DNA of 64,000 bases from Theropithecus gelada (GCF_003255815.1 NC_037677.1:109816936-109880935), one strand, 5' to 3'. Shown: positions 1 through 11,223, counted from the stretch's first letter. Notes: generated from the sequence alone by a model not told the origin. Program-made: numbers and translations.

Positions 1-392
1 TGTGACCATTGTAGTTTAAGCCAACATCATGTCCTGCTTAAACTGGCACAATAGCATCCTATCTCCTGTCTCCACTTCTGTGCTTGTTCCAACCCCTCCA
101 TTCCATTTCAAAATGGTGGTCAGGCTAATCTTTTGAAAATGTGATTTATATTGCATAATTTCCAGCTTAAAACCCTCCCATGGACTTCCATCCCACTAAA
201 AGAGGACCTCCTTATCATGGTCCACAAGGCTCTACACAAACTGGTCCTTTCCTACTTCACCAGCCTTGTCTGGAACATTGCATTCAAGCACATTGATCTT
301 TCTTCTTCTCTAACTTCCCCATTAGAAGGCCCTTGTACCTTCTAAGAGAGAGCTGTCCCTCTCCTGGCATGCTCTTCCCATTCAACTCACAA
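1..392 (+). repeat. L2 LINE, 3' part, fragment 1
   Basis: Resembles the 3' region of the ancient LINE L2: a stretch reading 'gcttaaaaccctcccatgg', then a 'catggtccacaaggc' block, in consensus order. It is interrupted at 393 by an Alu and resumes at about 714. The left end lies outside the window. Non-coding relic. Confidence 0.8.
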
Positions 393-691
393 TTTTTTTT
401 TTTTTTTTTTGAGACGGAGTCTTACTCTGTCACCCAGGCTGGAGTGTAGTGGTGCCATCTCAGCTCACTGCATGCTCCGCCTCCTGGGTTCATGCCATTC
501 TCCTGCTTCAGCCTCCCAAGTAGCTGGGACTACAGGTGCCTGCCACCACGCGCAGCCAATTTTTGTATTTTTAGTAGAGACGGGGTTTTACCATATTGGC
601 CAGGCTGGTCTCAAACTCCTGACCTTGTGATCCGCCCACCTCAGCCTCCCAAAGTGCTGGGATTACAAGCATGAGCCACCACATCCAGGCC
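393..691 (-). mobile_element. Alu SINE (AluS/AluY-like), antisense
   Basis: Full-length dimeric Alu read from its T-run (from 393) through 'gagacggagt' to the reversed 5' end 'ccaccacatccaggcc' at 691. It splits an L2. Unusually, a second run of about 22 T (692-713) follows the 5' end, and no clean target duplication could be read. Confidence 0.95.
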
Positions 692-1003
692 TTTTTTTTT
701 TTTTTTTTTTTTTACTATTTCCTTTCAGTCCTATCCCTAGAGAGGCCTTCCCCATCTATTTAGTCTAAAGTGTCCACGTGGTCAAGCTCTATTACATTAG
801 CCTATTTTAATTTTCTGTATAGCACTCATTACTCTCTATTGTTATCATCTGTTATTTCCTGTCTTTTCCAGCTAGAATGCAAACTCCCTGAAAACCAAGA
901 ACTTGTCTTTTTCCCCATTGTATGCCCAGCACTAGGCAGAGTGCCTGGCCTGTTGAAGGTACTCAACAAGTACTTGTTTCATGGGCAGATAATTGAATGA
1001 ATC
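692..1003 (+). repeat. L2 LINE, 3' end, fragment 2 (after a T22 run)
   Basis: After the T-run at 692-713 the L2 resumes with 'agagaggccttcccc' and runs to the family's usual terminus ('agtgcctggcctgttgaagg', then 'gaatgaat' near 995-1003). With 1-392 it forms one L2 copy split by an Alu. Confidence 0.85.
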
Positions 1004-1689
1004 AACACTCGGCTCATAGACAGAGGACCTGGGTCCACCATCCTTTAGCTTTGTGTCCCTGATATATATCTACTTATGGTTTCAATCAGTACACATTTTC
1101 CAAGCCCCTACTCTAAGGACGCTGATAGTTAAGAAGCAGTCTGTGCTGTCAGAGCACTCACGATCGTGATGAGAGACCATTGTCTAATCGTGGACCCAGG
1201 GCACTGGAAGAACCCAGCAGAGGGGCCCCTCTTCCAGCCTAGAGGAAGAGATCTCTAAATTGAGACCCAAAAGATGAGGTGGGACAAGAGTTGTCCAGGA
1301 AGCGGCACAGCAGGTGCAAAGGCCCAGAGATTAGAGAGAGGAAGCATGGGCTATTTCAGGAATGGAGAATAATTGTCAATGGCTGGAGCCATACAGCAGA
1401 AAGAAGGAAAGAAAGAAGAGAGGGATCAAGAAAAGAAAGGGCAAAAGGAGAAGGCAAAGCAGATGGAGAAAATGTGAACCTTGTGTTCAAGAACTTTCTG
1501 TTTGGAAACAGGGAGGGGGCAGAGGTCTTGAGCCTGTCAATGGCTTTCTCTTGTTCTAGTCCTCAGGCCTTGGTCACATGATCAGTTCCCTTTTGGTTGT
1601 CCCCTATGCCCAATGATGGCAATGGGAAATTCAGGGTGGTCTCAGTCTACTGTAATATGACCCCTCCCCACTCCAGACAGGCTTTTACA
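1004..1689. other. Non-coding stretch, no gene recognised
   Basis: No gene seen. Around 1270-1400 there is a weak match to a common old mammalian repeat ('gtgcaaaggcccagag'), and 1390-1470 is purine-rich. Short open frames here lack any recognisable domain. Confidence 0.5.
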
Positions 1690-1840
1690 GTTCAATAGAG
1701 TCTTTGAGGCTTCACTATAACCTCCATTTACAGGTGAGGAAACCAAGTCCCAGAGCCAGAGGGACTTGCTTGGAGCTGCAGAGCTGGGACAAGAACTAGT
1801 TCTTTGTTTCTTAGCTGGAGTTTTCCACACTGCACCACAT
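1690..1840 (-). repeat. MIR SINE, antisense
   Basis: tRNA-derived MIR relic read in reverse: 'tttacaggtgaggaaacc' core followed by a degraded 'agctgggac' block and the reversed 5' end. Confidence 0.75.
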
Positions 1841-2614
1841 CCCCTTCTCTCTTAAGGTGTGTCTTCCGGGGCAGATTTTTTTTGCCTCCATCTAGGGAGC
1901 GTGTTCTGGAGGTCCTGAAATATCTGAACTGGCACCTTCCAGGGGGCCCACTGTCACATTCCCTCTGGTCCAGAGGCTTCTGTAAGCTGTTGGTGCCACT
2001 GATGGCTCCAGGCCAGGCTGAGAGCATCTGTTCTGACTTAAAGTATTTACTTGGAGAGTCGAGTGTAGTTGAGCTGCATGTTTCTTGGCAGAGCTGGGCT
2101 GGAATGGACTTGGCCTGGGATGGTGGCTGGCTCCATGAGTTGATGCCTGGGCTGGGGAGGGTTCTATTTACACTGAGACGGTCTCATCAGTCCTAGATGA
2201 GGTGACTGCCCCGTTTCCCCGGAGTCCCTGGTGAAGGGTGTTATATTCATGACATACTATGAAGGGATGTGAGATGAAGGGAGCCATGGAGGGGCAGTTT
2301 CACTTCTAGTTCTTTCCAAATCAGTGTATATCATTGGGCAAATTTCTCTGCTTCTCTGGCCTCCTGTGTCCTATGGAGACACTGCTGCCAGTTTCAGAGT
2401 CCCTGAGAGATATCAGTGAGGTTGGAGAAATGAAAACTGCTACCAACCAGAGGGAGTTACAGTGAGGGGTCAAGAGGTGTTGGGTGGGGCAGCCTGGTTT
2501 TCCATGGTCCTTGCCTCGGTATCCTGAACCCACCCACTGAAAGCTGAATCAGGAAGACGACTGGGTAGCGGTCACTATCCTCAGCCATAAGAATCCCTGT
2601 GTGAGCCTTTAATA
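1841..2614. other. Non-coding stretch, nothing recognised
   Basis: No repeat family or gene recognised. The open frame at 1804-2196 begins inside the MIR and shows no known domain. Confidence 0.5.
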
Positions 2615-2860
2615 TTGGTAACAATTTTAATGTCTAATATTATTAGGCACCGTGGTGTCAGGCACTATGGTTTGCAGGTGTTATCTTGTGTAACCCACCT
2701 AAACAAGTCCCAGGGTCAGGGTATTATTCATGAGTTCCAGATAAGGAAAAGGGGCTCAGAGAAGTTTAGGAATACACTCCATGCTTTTAAGTGGCAAATT
2801 TGGGCTTTGAACTTAGGTTTGTCTTATTCTAAACCCGGTGTTCTTAACAGTATCTACAAA
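2615..2860 (-). repeat. MIR SINE, antisense, near full length
   Basis: Runs from a degraded 'ttattaggcaccgtggtgtcaggcac' start (shortened here to its key motif) through a 'gataaggaaaaggggctcag' core to 'cggtgttcttaac', in MIR reverse-complement order. Confidence 0.75.
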
Positions 2861-3099
2861 AACTAGTGTACCAGATGTATTGTGCTTTATTGAATGTGGG
2901 ATAAGTATTCCCAAGCCTGAGGATCCACTATTGACAGAATGCAGAGTGCCAGGGGAGGATAATGAAGAAGGAAGGACAGGTGAGTAATGGAAACACCCAC
3001 TTCAGCTCCATAATGGGAATGGTTCTGTGAACTGGAAGCAACAGCTGCAATTGGGAGGGTTGGGGTCCCAGCTTGGCCATTTTTCTGTTGGATAGCAAT

Positions 3100-3290
3100 T
3101 GGCTTAACCTGGTTAAGAGCTTGGACTTTGAAGTCAAACATTTCTGCATTCAAATCCATGTTCTGCTGCTAGTTGACAGGCAACTTACTTCACTCATCTG
3201 TGCCTCACGTTCCTCCATTATGAAATGAAGGTGACAATTCCTACCTTATCAATATTTCCTATTATTGTAAGGAGTAAAACAAGCTAAAAG
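3100..3290 (+). repeat. MIR SINE, sense
   Basis: 'ggttaagagcttggactttg', 'caacttacttcactcatctg' and 'attattgtaaggag' follow MIR consensus order on the plus strand. The stretch 2861-3099 before it holds nothing recognised. Confidence 0.8.
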
Positions 3291-3881
3291 AAAGCCCATG
3301 GGAGAAGGTGATGCTAACTCAAAATAATGAATCTCTAACACTGGTGAAACAGCCCTTCCCCTCTTGACCATTCTTGAAACACATACATATATTCCCATCC
3401 CATGCCTCAGACCAAAGGTGAAAATGATTCCTTTTCAGTTTTTCCAGTGTAGTTAGAGCCATGCTATATTTCTGTGGGATAATACCTGTAATATATCTGT
3501 ATCAGCCCTTCACCATGGTGACGCCATTGGACTTCCCATATCGGTTAATAAAACCAACTATGAATGTATTTATTGGAAGCATCCATTTATTTAGGGTGGA
3601 GATGATTAAAAGGGACACTAGGTTGAAGAGAGACTTTGGGAAAGAGCCATAAATCTTACTTTGAGTAGATGAAGGCTCAAAGAAACAACTTTGAGATTTG
3701 GGTTTGGAAACATGCAACGTGAAGGAAAAGGGTTGGGAGGGTTGTGTGGAGGGAAGACCCAGAGGGGCCGGGCTGCTGATCTCAAGCACCTAGAGGAGTG
3801 GTGGTGAAGGGCTCAGGTCATTCTTGACACTCTTGGGGATGGAAGAGCCACAGTCAAGAAGGTGTTTCCTCTATTAGAGCC
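3291..3881. other. Non-coding stretch, nothing recognised
   Basis: No repeat family or gene identified. The overlapping short open frames on both strands (3461-3789) have no domain signature. Confidence 0.5.
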
Positions 3882-4245
3882 TGTCTTAGTCTTATTTATG
3901 CTGCTGTAACAAAATACCACAGACTGCGTAACTTATAAAGAACAGAAATATGTTTTCTCACAGTTCTGAAGTGCAAGATCAAGGCACTGGCAGGTTCAGT
4001 TGTCTTCTGAGGGTTGCTCTGTGCTTCCAAGGAGTGCCATATTCTCCCATGGCAAAAGGTGGAAGGGCAAGAAGGGCGAACTTCCTCCGTTAAGCGCTTT
4101 TATAAAGTCACCTAATTCTACTCATGGGATGGAGCCCTCATGACTCAATCACCTCCCAAAGACCACACCTCTCAATACGGTTGCATAGGGGATTAAGATT
4201 CAACATGAAGTTTGAAGAAGACAAAGAGACTGAAACTAAAGCAGG
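3882..4245 (-). mobile_element. MaLR (MLT1-type) LTR, antisense
   Basis: Old ERVL-MaLR long terminal repeat in reverse. It opens with the reversed LTR 3' end ('tgtcttagtc'), then 'gctgctgtaacaaaatacc' and 'ttcagttgtcttctgag', ending near 'ttgcataggggattaag'. No internal retroviral genes flank it, so it is probably a solo LTR. The right boundary is uncertain. Confidence 0.75.
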
Positions 4246-4624
4246 GCCATATGATGGTGGAGTGGGTTGCTTCAGGAGGGGCTGAGCTGAGGGAACTCTC
4301 CCTGTAGTTTTTTTTTTTTTTTAAATGTATCCACTCATTGGATGTCTTATAACCCTGACAGCCATGTGAAGGAGAGAACAGAGGAGGGTGCTATTGGGGC
4401 TACTGTCTGGAGAGTTCTGGCTTCTGGACCAAGGTTACACCAAATGGTCTTTTAAATAGGCATCCATGTGGGTTATCTTCCTGCTCCCTGAAAGATGTAA
4501 AATGCTGTTTATTAAGACAAAGATCTCTGTGCAAGGAGAATAGTTGAAGAACTCACACTGGCAAACTCAAACCTTCAGGGAGGTGGGCTATTGACTTGAG
4601 CCCAGGGAAACCAGCGTTGACCTC
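4246..4624. other. Non-coding stretch, nothing recognised
   Basis: Contains a short T-run near 4308-4321; no gene or repeat family recognised. Confidence 0.5.
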
Positions 4625-4742
4625 CAAGCATCTTAAGGGCAGGGATCTGGCAGTGGTACCACCTAGTACTCAATGTTCCCAGTCTCTAGCATAATGCCTG
4701 GCACATAGTAGGCACTCAGTATATATTCACTGAATGAATAAA
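4625..4742 (+). repeat. L2 LINE 3' terminus
   Basis: 'taagggcagggatctgg', 'atgcctggcacatagtagg' and 'cactgaatgaataaag' match the L2 3' end in order. Confidence 0.8.
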
Positions 4743-4744
4743 GT

Positions 4745-5300
4745 TATATTATTGTACAAACATTTTATGGATATGTAGCTACTTTTAAGGCAAAATTGGA
4801 AATATGTCATAGGTATTGTTTTGTACATTAATTTTTTCACTTAGCAAAATAGCCTGAAAAACATCTAGGCCATTACATTTTATTTTTTCTGAACACAGTG
4901 TCTAATGACTGCATAGCTTCCATCAAATGATTATATCATAACCTAACTAGCAAAGCTTGTATATTTTTGGACACTGAGGTTGTTTCCAGTTTTTTTTTAC
5001 ATTATCAATAATATTGTGATGAACAACCTTTCATTTAAATCTGTGAATGCACTTTTAATTATTTCTTTAAGATCAATTCCTAGAATTGGCATTACCAATG
5101 TAAAGGGAATAGGCACTTACACTTTTGTTACGTTCTGCTAAATTGTTCTTCAGAAAGACTGCCTCAATTAAACAGCCATAAATGAAAGCAGCCATTTTCA
5201 CTCTCAATGTCTAGATACTATCATTTTAATCTTTAAATCTGTGCCAATTTGTTAGATAATAGAATGTTCTTGCTTTCAAATCTATGTATATTTAAAAAAT
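4745..5300 (-). repeat. Old L1, antisense, 3' ORF2/3'UTR part
   Basis: Diverged antisense L1: 'gactgcatagcttccatc', 'gttgtttccagttttttttt' and 'aattcctagaattggc' follow the order found in reversed old L1 3' regions. The same segment occurs again at 5860-6490, so these are two separate copies. Confidence 0.65.
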
Positions 5301-5329
5301 TTTTATCTACTGAACCTAGTTTTCTTTCT

Positions 5330-5600
5330 ATAACTTCCACCCATTAGTTCAATTCCACACAGAATCAATTTCTTATTTCAAGAGAGCTATCATGTCCCTT
5401 AAAAACATCATGTCCTTTTAAATAATATTCTTTTTTCCTGGCTAAACATTCTCATTATTTAAAAGTGGATCCCCAGCTATTGTGTTTTTCCAGATCTTTC
5501 ATCATCCTGTTATCTTCGGGAGATGATTCAATTGTGCGTGTCCTTCTTGGAGTAGGTGCTCAGAATTCAGTGTTAAACTGTGCTGGCACGCACAGCATAG
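5330..5600 (-). repeat. CR1/L3 LINE relic, antisense (probable)
   Basis: A degraded series 'agagctatcatgtccctt', 'cctggctaaacattctc', 'ctttcatcatcctg', 'gtccttcttggagtagg' and 'gctcagaattcagtg' has the order of the conserved CR1/L3 3' region in reverse complement. One of the oldest layers here. Moderate certainty because the match is weak. Confidence 0.6.
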
Positions 5601-5699
5601 ACCAAGACCATCACCTCTTCTGCTGCAGACCCCTCTTCTCTAGTGGGTAGCCTAAGAGTGTGTTGACTTTATTTTCTGGAGTTTGTTTTAAAATTAAAC

Positions 5700-6008
5700 A
5701 TAAATATATTCCCTTAGAAAATATTCAATTAAAATATCTAGAGCAATATATTAAAGTTCTCATCAACTTTTTTCTTATTCCCAATTCTGTTCCCCTCCCT
5801 AGAGACCATTTCTCCTCATTAGCATATATAACCATGTATTTATGCTTTTTAAAAAGCAGCAACCTATTTTTCATTTAACATTATTTCTTGGAATTTTTCA
5901 TGTCAGTACATATATTTTTTAAATGGCTACGTGGCATTTCTCAGTTTGGATGTACCATTCATCTATTCATCAACTTCCTATTTATTGACATTTAAGTTGT
6001 TACCAACT
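5700..6008 (-). repeat. Old L1, antisense, 3' part (piece 1)
   Basis: Includes 'aatggctacgtggcatttc' and 'gacatttaagttgttaccaa', the reversed L1 3' ORF2 region. A FRAM monomer interrupts it at 6009; it continues at 6174. Confidence 0.65.
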
Positions 6009-6173
6009 TTTTTTCTTTTTTTTTAGAGACAGGGTCTCATTCTGTCATCCAGACTGGAATACAGCAGCATGGTCATACTTCACTGTATCCTTGAACTCCT
6101 GAGTTCAAGGGATCCTCTCACCTCAGCCTCCCAAAGTGCTGGGATTACAGGTGTAAACCACCATGCCCAGCCC
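6009..6173 (-). mobile_element. FRAM fossil Alu right-arm monomer, antisense
   Basis: About 165 bp, too short for a dimeric Alu. In reverse complement it joins the Alu 5' end (reversed as 'ccaccatgcccagcc') directly to the right-arm ending (reversed as 'gagacagggtctcattctgtc'), the structure of a free right Alu monomer. An internally deleted Alu is the alternative. Confidence 0.65.
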
Positions 6174-6490
6174 CAACTTTTATTTTTACTACTATAGATC
6201 ATAAAACAGTGAATACTCCTGGAATACATGCAAGTATTTCCTTATCATAAATTTCCAGAAAAGTGGCTATTTAGGCCAAAAAATATGTGAATTTAAAATT
6301 TTTGATAATTATTGCCAAATTGCCTTTCAAAGAGACACTAATAACATAGGAGTGCCCATTTAATTGCATTTATATTGGCACAAATGTAACTAATCTTTAA
6401 TTTTTATCAAACTGATGGTCTAAAATCTATACATTAATAGTTTAATAGTATTACTAGTGAAGTTGACTACTGTTTTAAAAATATGTTTTC
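6174..6490 (-). repeat. Old L1, antisense, 3' part (piece 2)
   Basis: Continues 5700-6008 past the FRAM: 'attgccaaattgcctttc' and 'aggagtgcccatttaattg' match reversed L1 3' ORF2 sequence. Confidence 0.65.
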
Positions 6491-6499
6491 CTTTAACCA

Positions 6500-7570
6500 T
6501 TTATATTTCTGCTGTGAAGTTTTTGCTCAGATTGAAGCATTTCTAAATGGCATTTCTTTTTTTCTTTAGTTTTTAACTTCATGTTCTTAATATCTTCCAA
6601 ATTCTTCCCTCCCCCTTCTTTTCTCAGCTGTATCTTTCCTGGAGTCCTCTATGAGCTATTTATCTCTGTAAGGTTGAAGTATAACTGTTATTCTGGCACT
6701 TACACTGATTGCCCTATATGGTTAGTTATACTCTTTTCTGGATTTTATATTCTCTTCTTCCTTATTATTCTCTTGTTTTGTTAGAACATGACCTCAAGTA
6801 ACTTTCAAAGAAGGAATGCAAGTGAGGTAAAAGTTGTAAGTCCTCATATGTCTGAAAATGTCTTTATCCTACCCTTTACCCAGATTTGCTGGGCACAAAA
6901 TTATATGAAGAAAATAAAATCAAAGGCACTTTCCCATTTTCCTCTGGTATCCCGTGTGCTGCTGAGAAATATGATCTCGATCTGATTCTGCCTCCACTGT
7001 AGGCAAACTTTTGCTCTTCTAAGATTACTTTAAGGATCTGTTCTTTATTCTTAATCTTCTGAAATTTTATGTTCATTTGTCATGGTGGTTTTTTTTCATT
7101 CATTGCACTCATAATCTTGTGTACCTCAATTTTTGAAAATCTCCTATATTGTTTGATAACTTTTTCCTTCCATTTTCTCCATTCTCTCTTTCTGTAATTC
7201 CTTTTAGTCTAAGGTTAAAAAGATAATTTTTTCATTTAAGTCTATTATCTTATCTCTTGTATTTATTTATAAAACATAATTTTCTTTTTGTTTTATTTTG
7301 TGTCTGAATTTCTCATTTTTAAGCTCCCAATATTCTTATTGACATTTTAATATCAACAATTATATTTTTACTTTCTAGGAGATCTTTCTTACCTGATATT
7401 TTCCTTTCCTCATTTTTTTTGTACATGTGAGTGCAGGGGCTTCTTGAAACACTATGAAAAAAATAACTTTTCTTCTGTATCCTGCATTACCACATTTGCC
7501 TTAGAATTTTTTTTCCTGTTATTTATTTGATCCTTTTCTCTCCCTTTAATGCTTTCCTCAAATATTGATA
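6500..7570 (-). repeat. HAL1 / old L1 ORF1-region relic, antisense
   Basis: A T-rich strand with 'tgtctgaaaatgtctttatc', 'gctgctgagaaatatg' and later 'cattctctctttctgtaatt', in the order of the reversed HAL1/old L1 ORF1 and 5' region. HAL1 (ORF1 only) and a standard old L1 cannot be separated by eye. Reading frames are destroyed. Confidence 0.6.
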
Positions 7571-7587
7571 AACATTTAATTTTCTGA

Positions 7588-7880
7588 CAGACATGGTGAT
7601 CCCAGCACTTTGGGAAGCTGAGGTAGGTGGATCACTTGAGTTCAGGAGTTTGAGAACAACCTGGGCAACATGGTGAAACCCTGTCTCTACAAAAAAAAAA
7701 AAAAAAGAAAAGAAAAGGAAGAAAAATTAGCCAGGTGTGGTGGCATGCACCTGTGGTCTCAGCTGCTCAGGAAGTTGAAGTGGGAGGATTGCTTGAGCCT
7801 GGGAGGCAGAGAATGCAGTGAGCTGTGATTGCATAACTGCTGTGTAGCCTGGGCAACAGGGTGAGATCCTGTCTCAAAAA
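7588..7880 (+). mobile_element. AluJ SINE, sense, short 5' truncation
   Basis: Starts at 'gacatggtgatcccagcac', so the first 15-20 bases are missing. It keeps the mid A-rich linker (7690-7722) and old AluJ-like changes such as 'ggatcacttgagttcagg' and 'gcctgggcaacatgg'. Confidence 0.9.
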
Positions 7881-7959
7881 ATAGATGATAATAATTTTCA
7901 CCTCATATTTAAAAATGAATTACTAAGAAAATGTAATAGAAGCCACTTTGCTAAATATT

Positions 7960-8523
7960 GCTAATTGGTACTTAGCCGCATTCCTGCCCTTCCACAAACT
8001 CTTCTGTTTCTTACGGGACTAGAAGCCTGAAAACTACATTTCTCGAACTTTCCTGCTAGCTGAACTCTGGTTAAGTTCTGCTAACAGGAAACACTTGTGA
8101 GACATTGAATGGTGGAAGTTAAGGAGAATTATTCTACCTTGACTCCATCAAGAGTGGGTACACAGGCAACTATGTACTCCAGAAGTTGACATTCAGTGGA
8201 TGTGGCTCCTGTTCAGAGGTAGTGATGTCTAGCAGCATCAGTGCCAAAAGCTCTAACAGCATTGGCAGCAGTGGAATGAAGGTGATTCCCACCATATGGC
8301 AGCAATGGTAGCTCCAGCAGCTCAGGGAAGAGGTAAGGTGGGGTGTGGGTATAGGTTTGTGAATTCTAGGGATGACCAATGTCCTAAGCTCTGGGTGACA
8401 CCTTCTTTCTCTGAGTTCTCTAGCCCTTTTAACAGTATTGTAACCATTGAAGTCCTGTTATTGAATCTCACTTAGCTTGAACTCTAGAATTATTTCTGTT
8501 TACCTAATTGGGCACTGACAGAT
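7960..8523 (+). repeat. LTR-like old repeat, family not assigned
   Basis: 'aaactacatttctcgaac', a GCA-rich middle (8230-8320) and an ending near 'gcactgacagatac' resemble the body and 3' end of an old ERVL-type LTR. No coding content. I cannot name the family. Confidence 0.35.
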
Positions 8524-8529
8524 ACGGAT

Positions 8530-8612
8530 ATCATCTACAATACCAATAAAATGTCTATCAATCTATCTAATCTCTATCATCTACATCTGTTTATTGTATC
8601 TATCTACATAGT
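8530..8612. repeat. Degenerate TCTA/ATCT-rich simple sequence
   Basis: Repeated 'tctatc', 'tctatct' and 'atctatctac' words, too interrupted to be a fast-mutating microsatellite. Confidence 0.6.
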
Positions 8613-8614
8613 AC

Positions 8615-9147
8615 TGGAAAAAATCTAACAAAGGTTAACAAGAAATTTAAGAAGAAAAAAAATAAATTGTATCCAGAGATATTAAAGTCTAAATAAATGG
8701 AGATATATGTCATATTTGTGGCTAGAAAGTCTCAATTTTGTACAAATGACATTTCTTTCCAAGTTGATCTATATGCTAAATACAAATTCAATAAAAATCC
8801 AAGCAGGGCATTTTTTTCCCCCCCTGAGGAACTTGGCAATCTTGTTCTAAAATTTATATGAGAAAATAAAAGGCCAAGAGTAGCTACAGTGTTCCTGAAG
8901 AAGAAGGGGGCATAATTTGCTTTGCCAGATATTTATACTTTTTATAAGGCCATGGTTCACTCTGGTCTCCCTGGAGACAATAAACTGGCTGGGGAGTAAG
9001 AAGCAGTGAGAAGACTTAGAAAAGAACTGTATTGAAGTCAAAAAATAGTATGGCTGCTATTAAGACAGTATTGATGTAGAGATAGGCAAACTGACTAAGG
9101 ACAAGATAGCCCAGAAACGTGCACTGATATATGAACACTTAACAAAC
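8615..9147 (+). repeat. Old L1 ORF2 C-terminal fragment, sense
   Basis: 'ctaaataaatggagatata', 'caataaaaatccaagcagg', 'ctaaaatttatatgag' and 'taaggccatggtt' follow sense-strand L1 ORF2 downstream of the reverse transcriptase. It abuts a minus-strand L1 piece at about 9148. Frames are broken. Confidence 0.75.
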
Positions 9148-9503
9148 TTGCATTCCTGGGGGGAAAGAAAACCAATTTACTAACATTTTGTTAAAGATTT
9201 TTGATATCTTTTTTCATGAGGGATATTGGTTTGAAATTGCATTTTTATTCTTAATGTTCTTTTCAAGTATCAAGGTAACGTTACCCTCATAAAATTAATT
9301 GGGGGGTGTTCCCTTCTCCTCTACTGACTGAACAACTCTGTGTGAGGTCAATATTGTTTCTTCTCTAAATGTCTGATAGGCTTCATTCTAAAACAATCTG
9401 GGCCTAGAGGCATTTTTGTTTTGTTCTTGTGGGAAAACTTTTGCTTTTGTTTTCTTGATGCATTAAATTTATTTTATAGATGTGGGACTATTCAGATTTT
9501 CTA
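9148..9503 (-). repeat. L1-C fragment 1: antisense L1 reverse-transcriptase region
   Basis: Reversed L1 ORF2: 'cttgcattcctgg', 'cattttgttaaagatttttg', 'gagggatattggtttgaaa', 'ctattcagattttcta'. It ends at 9503 with agattttcta. The same 10 bases reopen the element at 22107-22116, where the consensus continues without a gap. L1-C is therefore one L1 split by the 9504-22106 insertion. Confidence 0.85.
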
Positions 9504-10764
9504 CAGCCACCAGATAATGATGTCAACAAGATGGTGTAATAGGTAGTCCCAGCCTCATTTTCCCCATGGAAACTCAGATTTACCAAACATTCATGAACAA
9601 GTTTCTCTATGAGAGCTCAAGAATCCACTTTGGAAGTTCTAGCATGATGGTGGAGCGCAGAAATGAGAACAGATGCACTGAAAAGGGCAAGAACAGTTTC
9701 ACTTTTACCTCTCTCACCCCTTTCCCAAGCAAGCATAGTACAGCAAGAGATCCCTTCAGTCCACAAGTTCTCTAATGGGGGAAAAGAAGAGTAAAGTGAG
9801 TGTCTGATTTCCACAGCCTTGTTTCATGCTACCTGAGAGGCTTGCTTTAGTTGTGCTTCAGCCAGAAAGATCACTGAGGAAACCAGTGTGGCTAGATTTC
9901 TTTGGGGTATCTAGTAACAACAAAACAAGGGCAGGGACTCTCAACAACCAGCATATGGATCTCAAGAGCTGGCCTGTGGTCCCCAGTAGCAGGGTTTCTC
10001 ACAGACCAAAACAGGAGGCTTGCCAACCTGAGACCCTGCCAGCAAGCCCGCCCCCTGACTCCTCCAGCTGGCCTGCCTAGAATCTCTGACCAGGCTGACT
10101 AGTGATGGGCATTCCCTGCTGAAGCCAGTCTGTAAAGACTGAGAGAGGTGACTGCTTCTTCAAATGTGCAGAAAGCAATGCAATGTTTTCTTGCATGACA
10201 TCACCAAAAGAACAAAATAAAACTTCAGTGACTAATCCTAAAGAAATGGAGATCTATAAATTGCTTAAAAAAGAATCAAGATAATTGTCTTGAAGAAATT
10301 CAGTGTGCTACAAGAGAGTACAGATAGTGAACTAAATGAAATTAGGAAAACTAATTTCCATGGACAAAATATTTACTAATAAAATAAAATAAAACTAATT
10401 TACATGGACAAAACTAATATACATGGACAAAACGAGAATTCAACAAGAAAAACAGAAACCATAAAAAAGAATTAAACAGAAATTCTGGAGCTAAAGAATG
10501 CAGTGAATAAACTGAAAATTTCAATAGGGATTTTCAACAGTAGAATTGATCAGAGAGAAGAAAGAATCAGTGAACTTTGTGATGGGAAATTTGAAATTAT
10601 TCAGAGGAACAAAAAGAGGAATGAAAAAGCAAAGAAAACCTGTGTAATTTTGCTTTGGGACACCATTAAGTGAACCAATATACACATTATCTGTGTTCCA
10701 GAAAGAGAAGAGAAAGAGAAAGGGACAGAAATATTATAATATTACTTAAAGAAATAATGGCTGA
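9504..10764 (+). mobile_element. L1-B part 1: 5'UTR and start of ORF1
   Basis: Old plus-strand L1 beginning close to the usual 5' start ('aacaagatggtgtaatagg' at 9527). A 5'UTR rich in C/G blocks runs to about 10150, followed by the A-rich ORF1 start ('aagaaattcagtgtgctac' near 10294). The last 17 bases (10748-10764) are the left copy of the AluY target site. Reading frames are broken. Family age cannot be fixed by eye beyond 'older than L1-A'. Confidence 0.8.
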
Positions 10765-11066
10765 GGCCAGGTGCAGTGCTCATGCCTGTAATTCCAACAC
10801 GTTGGGAGACTGAGGTGGGCGGATCATGAGGTCAGGAGATCAAGACCATCCTGGCTAATACAGTGAAACCCCATCTCTACTAAAAATCAAAAAAATTAGC
10901 TGGGCGTGGTGGCGGGCGCCTGTAGTCCCAGCTACTCGGGAGGCAGGAGAATGGCGTGAACCTGGGAGGTGGAACTTGCAGTGAGCCGAGATCCCACCAC
11001 TGCACTCCAGCCTGGGTGACAGAGCAAAACTCCATTTCAAAAAAAAAAAAAAAGAAAAGAAAAAGA
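10765..11066 (+). mobile_element. AluY-like SINE, sense, inside L1-B
   Basis: Full-length Alu with AluY-type features ('ggatcatgaggtcaggagat', 'gagaatggcgtgaacctggg'). Flanks are aaagaaataatggctga (10748-10764) and aaagaaataacggttga (11067-11083), a 17-bp target duplication with two mismatches. The tail is A-rich with interspersed G. Confidence 0.95.
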
Positions 11067-11223
11067 AAAGAAATAACGGTTGAAAACATTCTAAATCTGG
11101 GGAAGAAAATGGACATCCAGATTCATGAATCACAAAGGACCTCAAATAAGTTTTATAATATAAGTAATAATATAATAATATAAATAATATGGTTTATACG
11201 GAGACACATTACAATTGTCAAAA
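11067..11223 (+). mobile_element. L1-B part 2: ORF1 middle, up to the L1-A insertion
   Basis: Resumes L1-B after the AluY-like element and runs to 'gagacacattacaattgtc', ORF1 sequence cut by L1-A. The last 11 bases (aattgtcaaaa, 11213-11223) recur at 18781-18791 with one mismatch. Local AT repeats at 11155-11190 look like later slippage. Confidence 0.8.

Noticed and set aside
409..674. Open frames of 60-73 codons near 400-680, and similar ones at 40 kb, 42.6 kb, 44.6 kb and 50.4 kb
   Set aside because: All read through antisense or sense Alu sequence; the peptides are the usual Alu translations.
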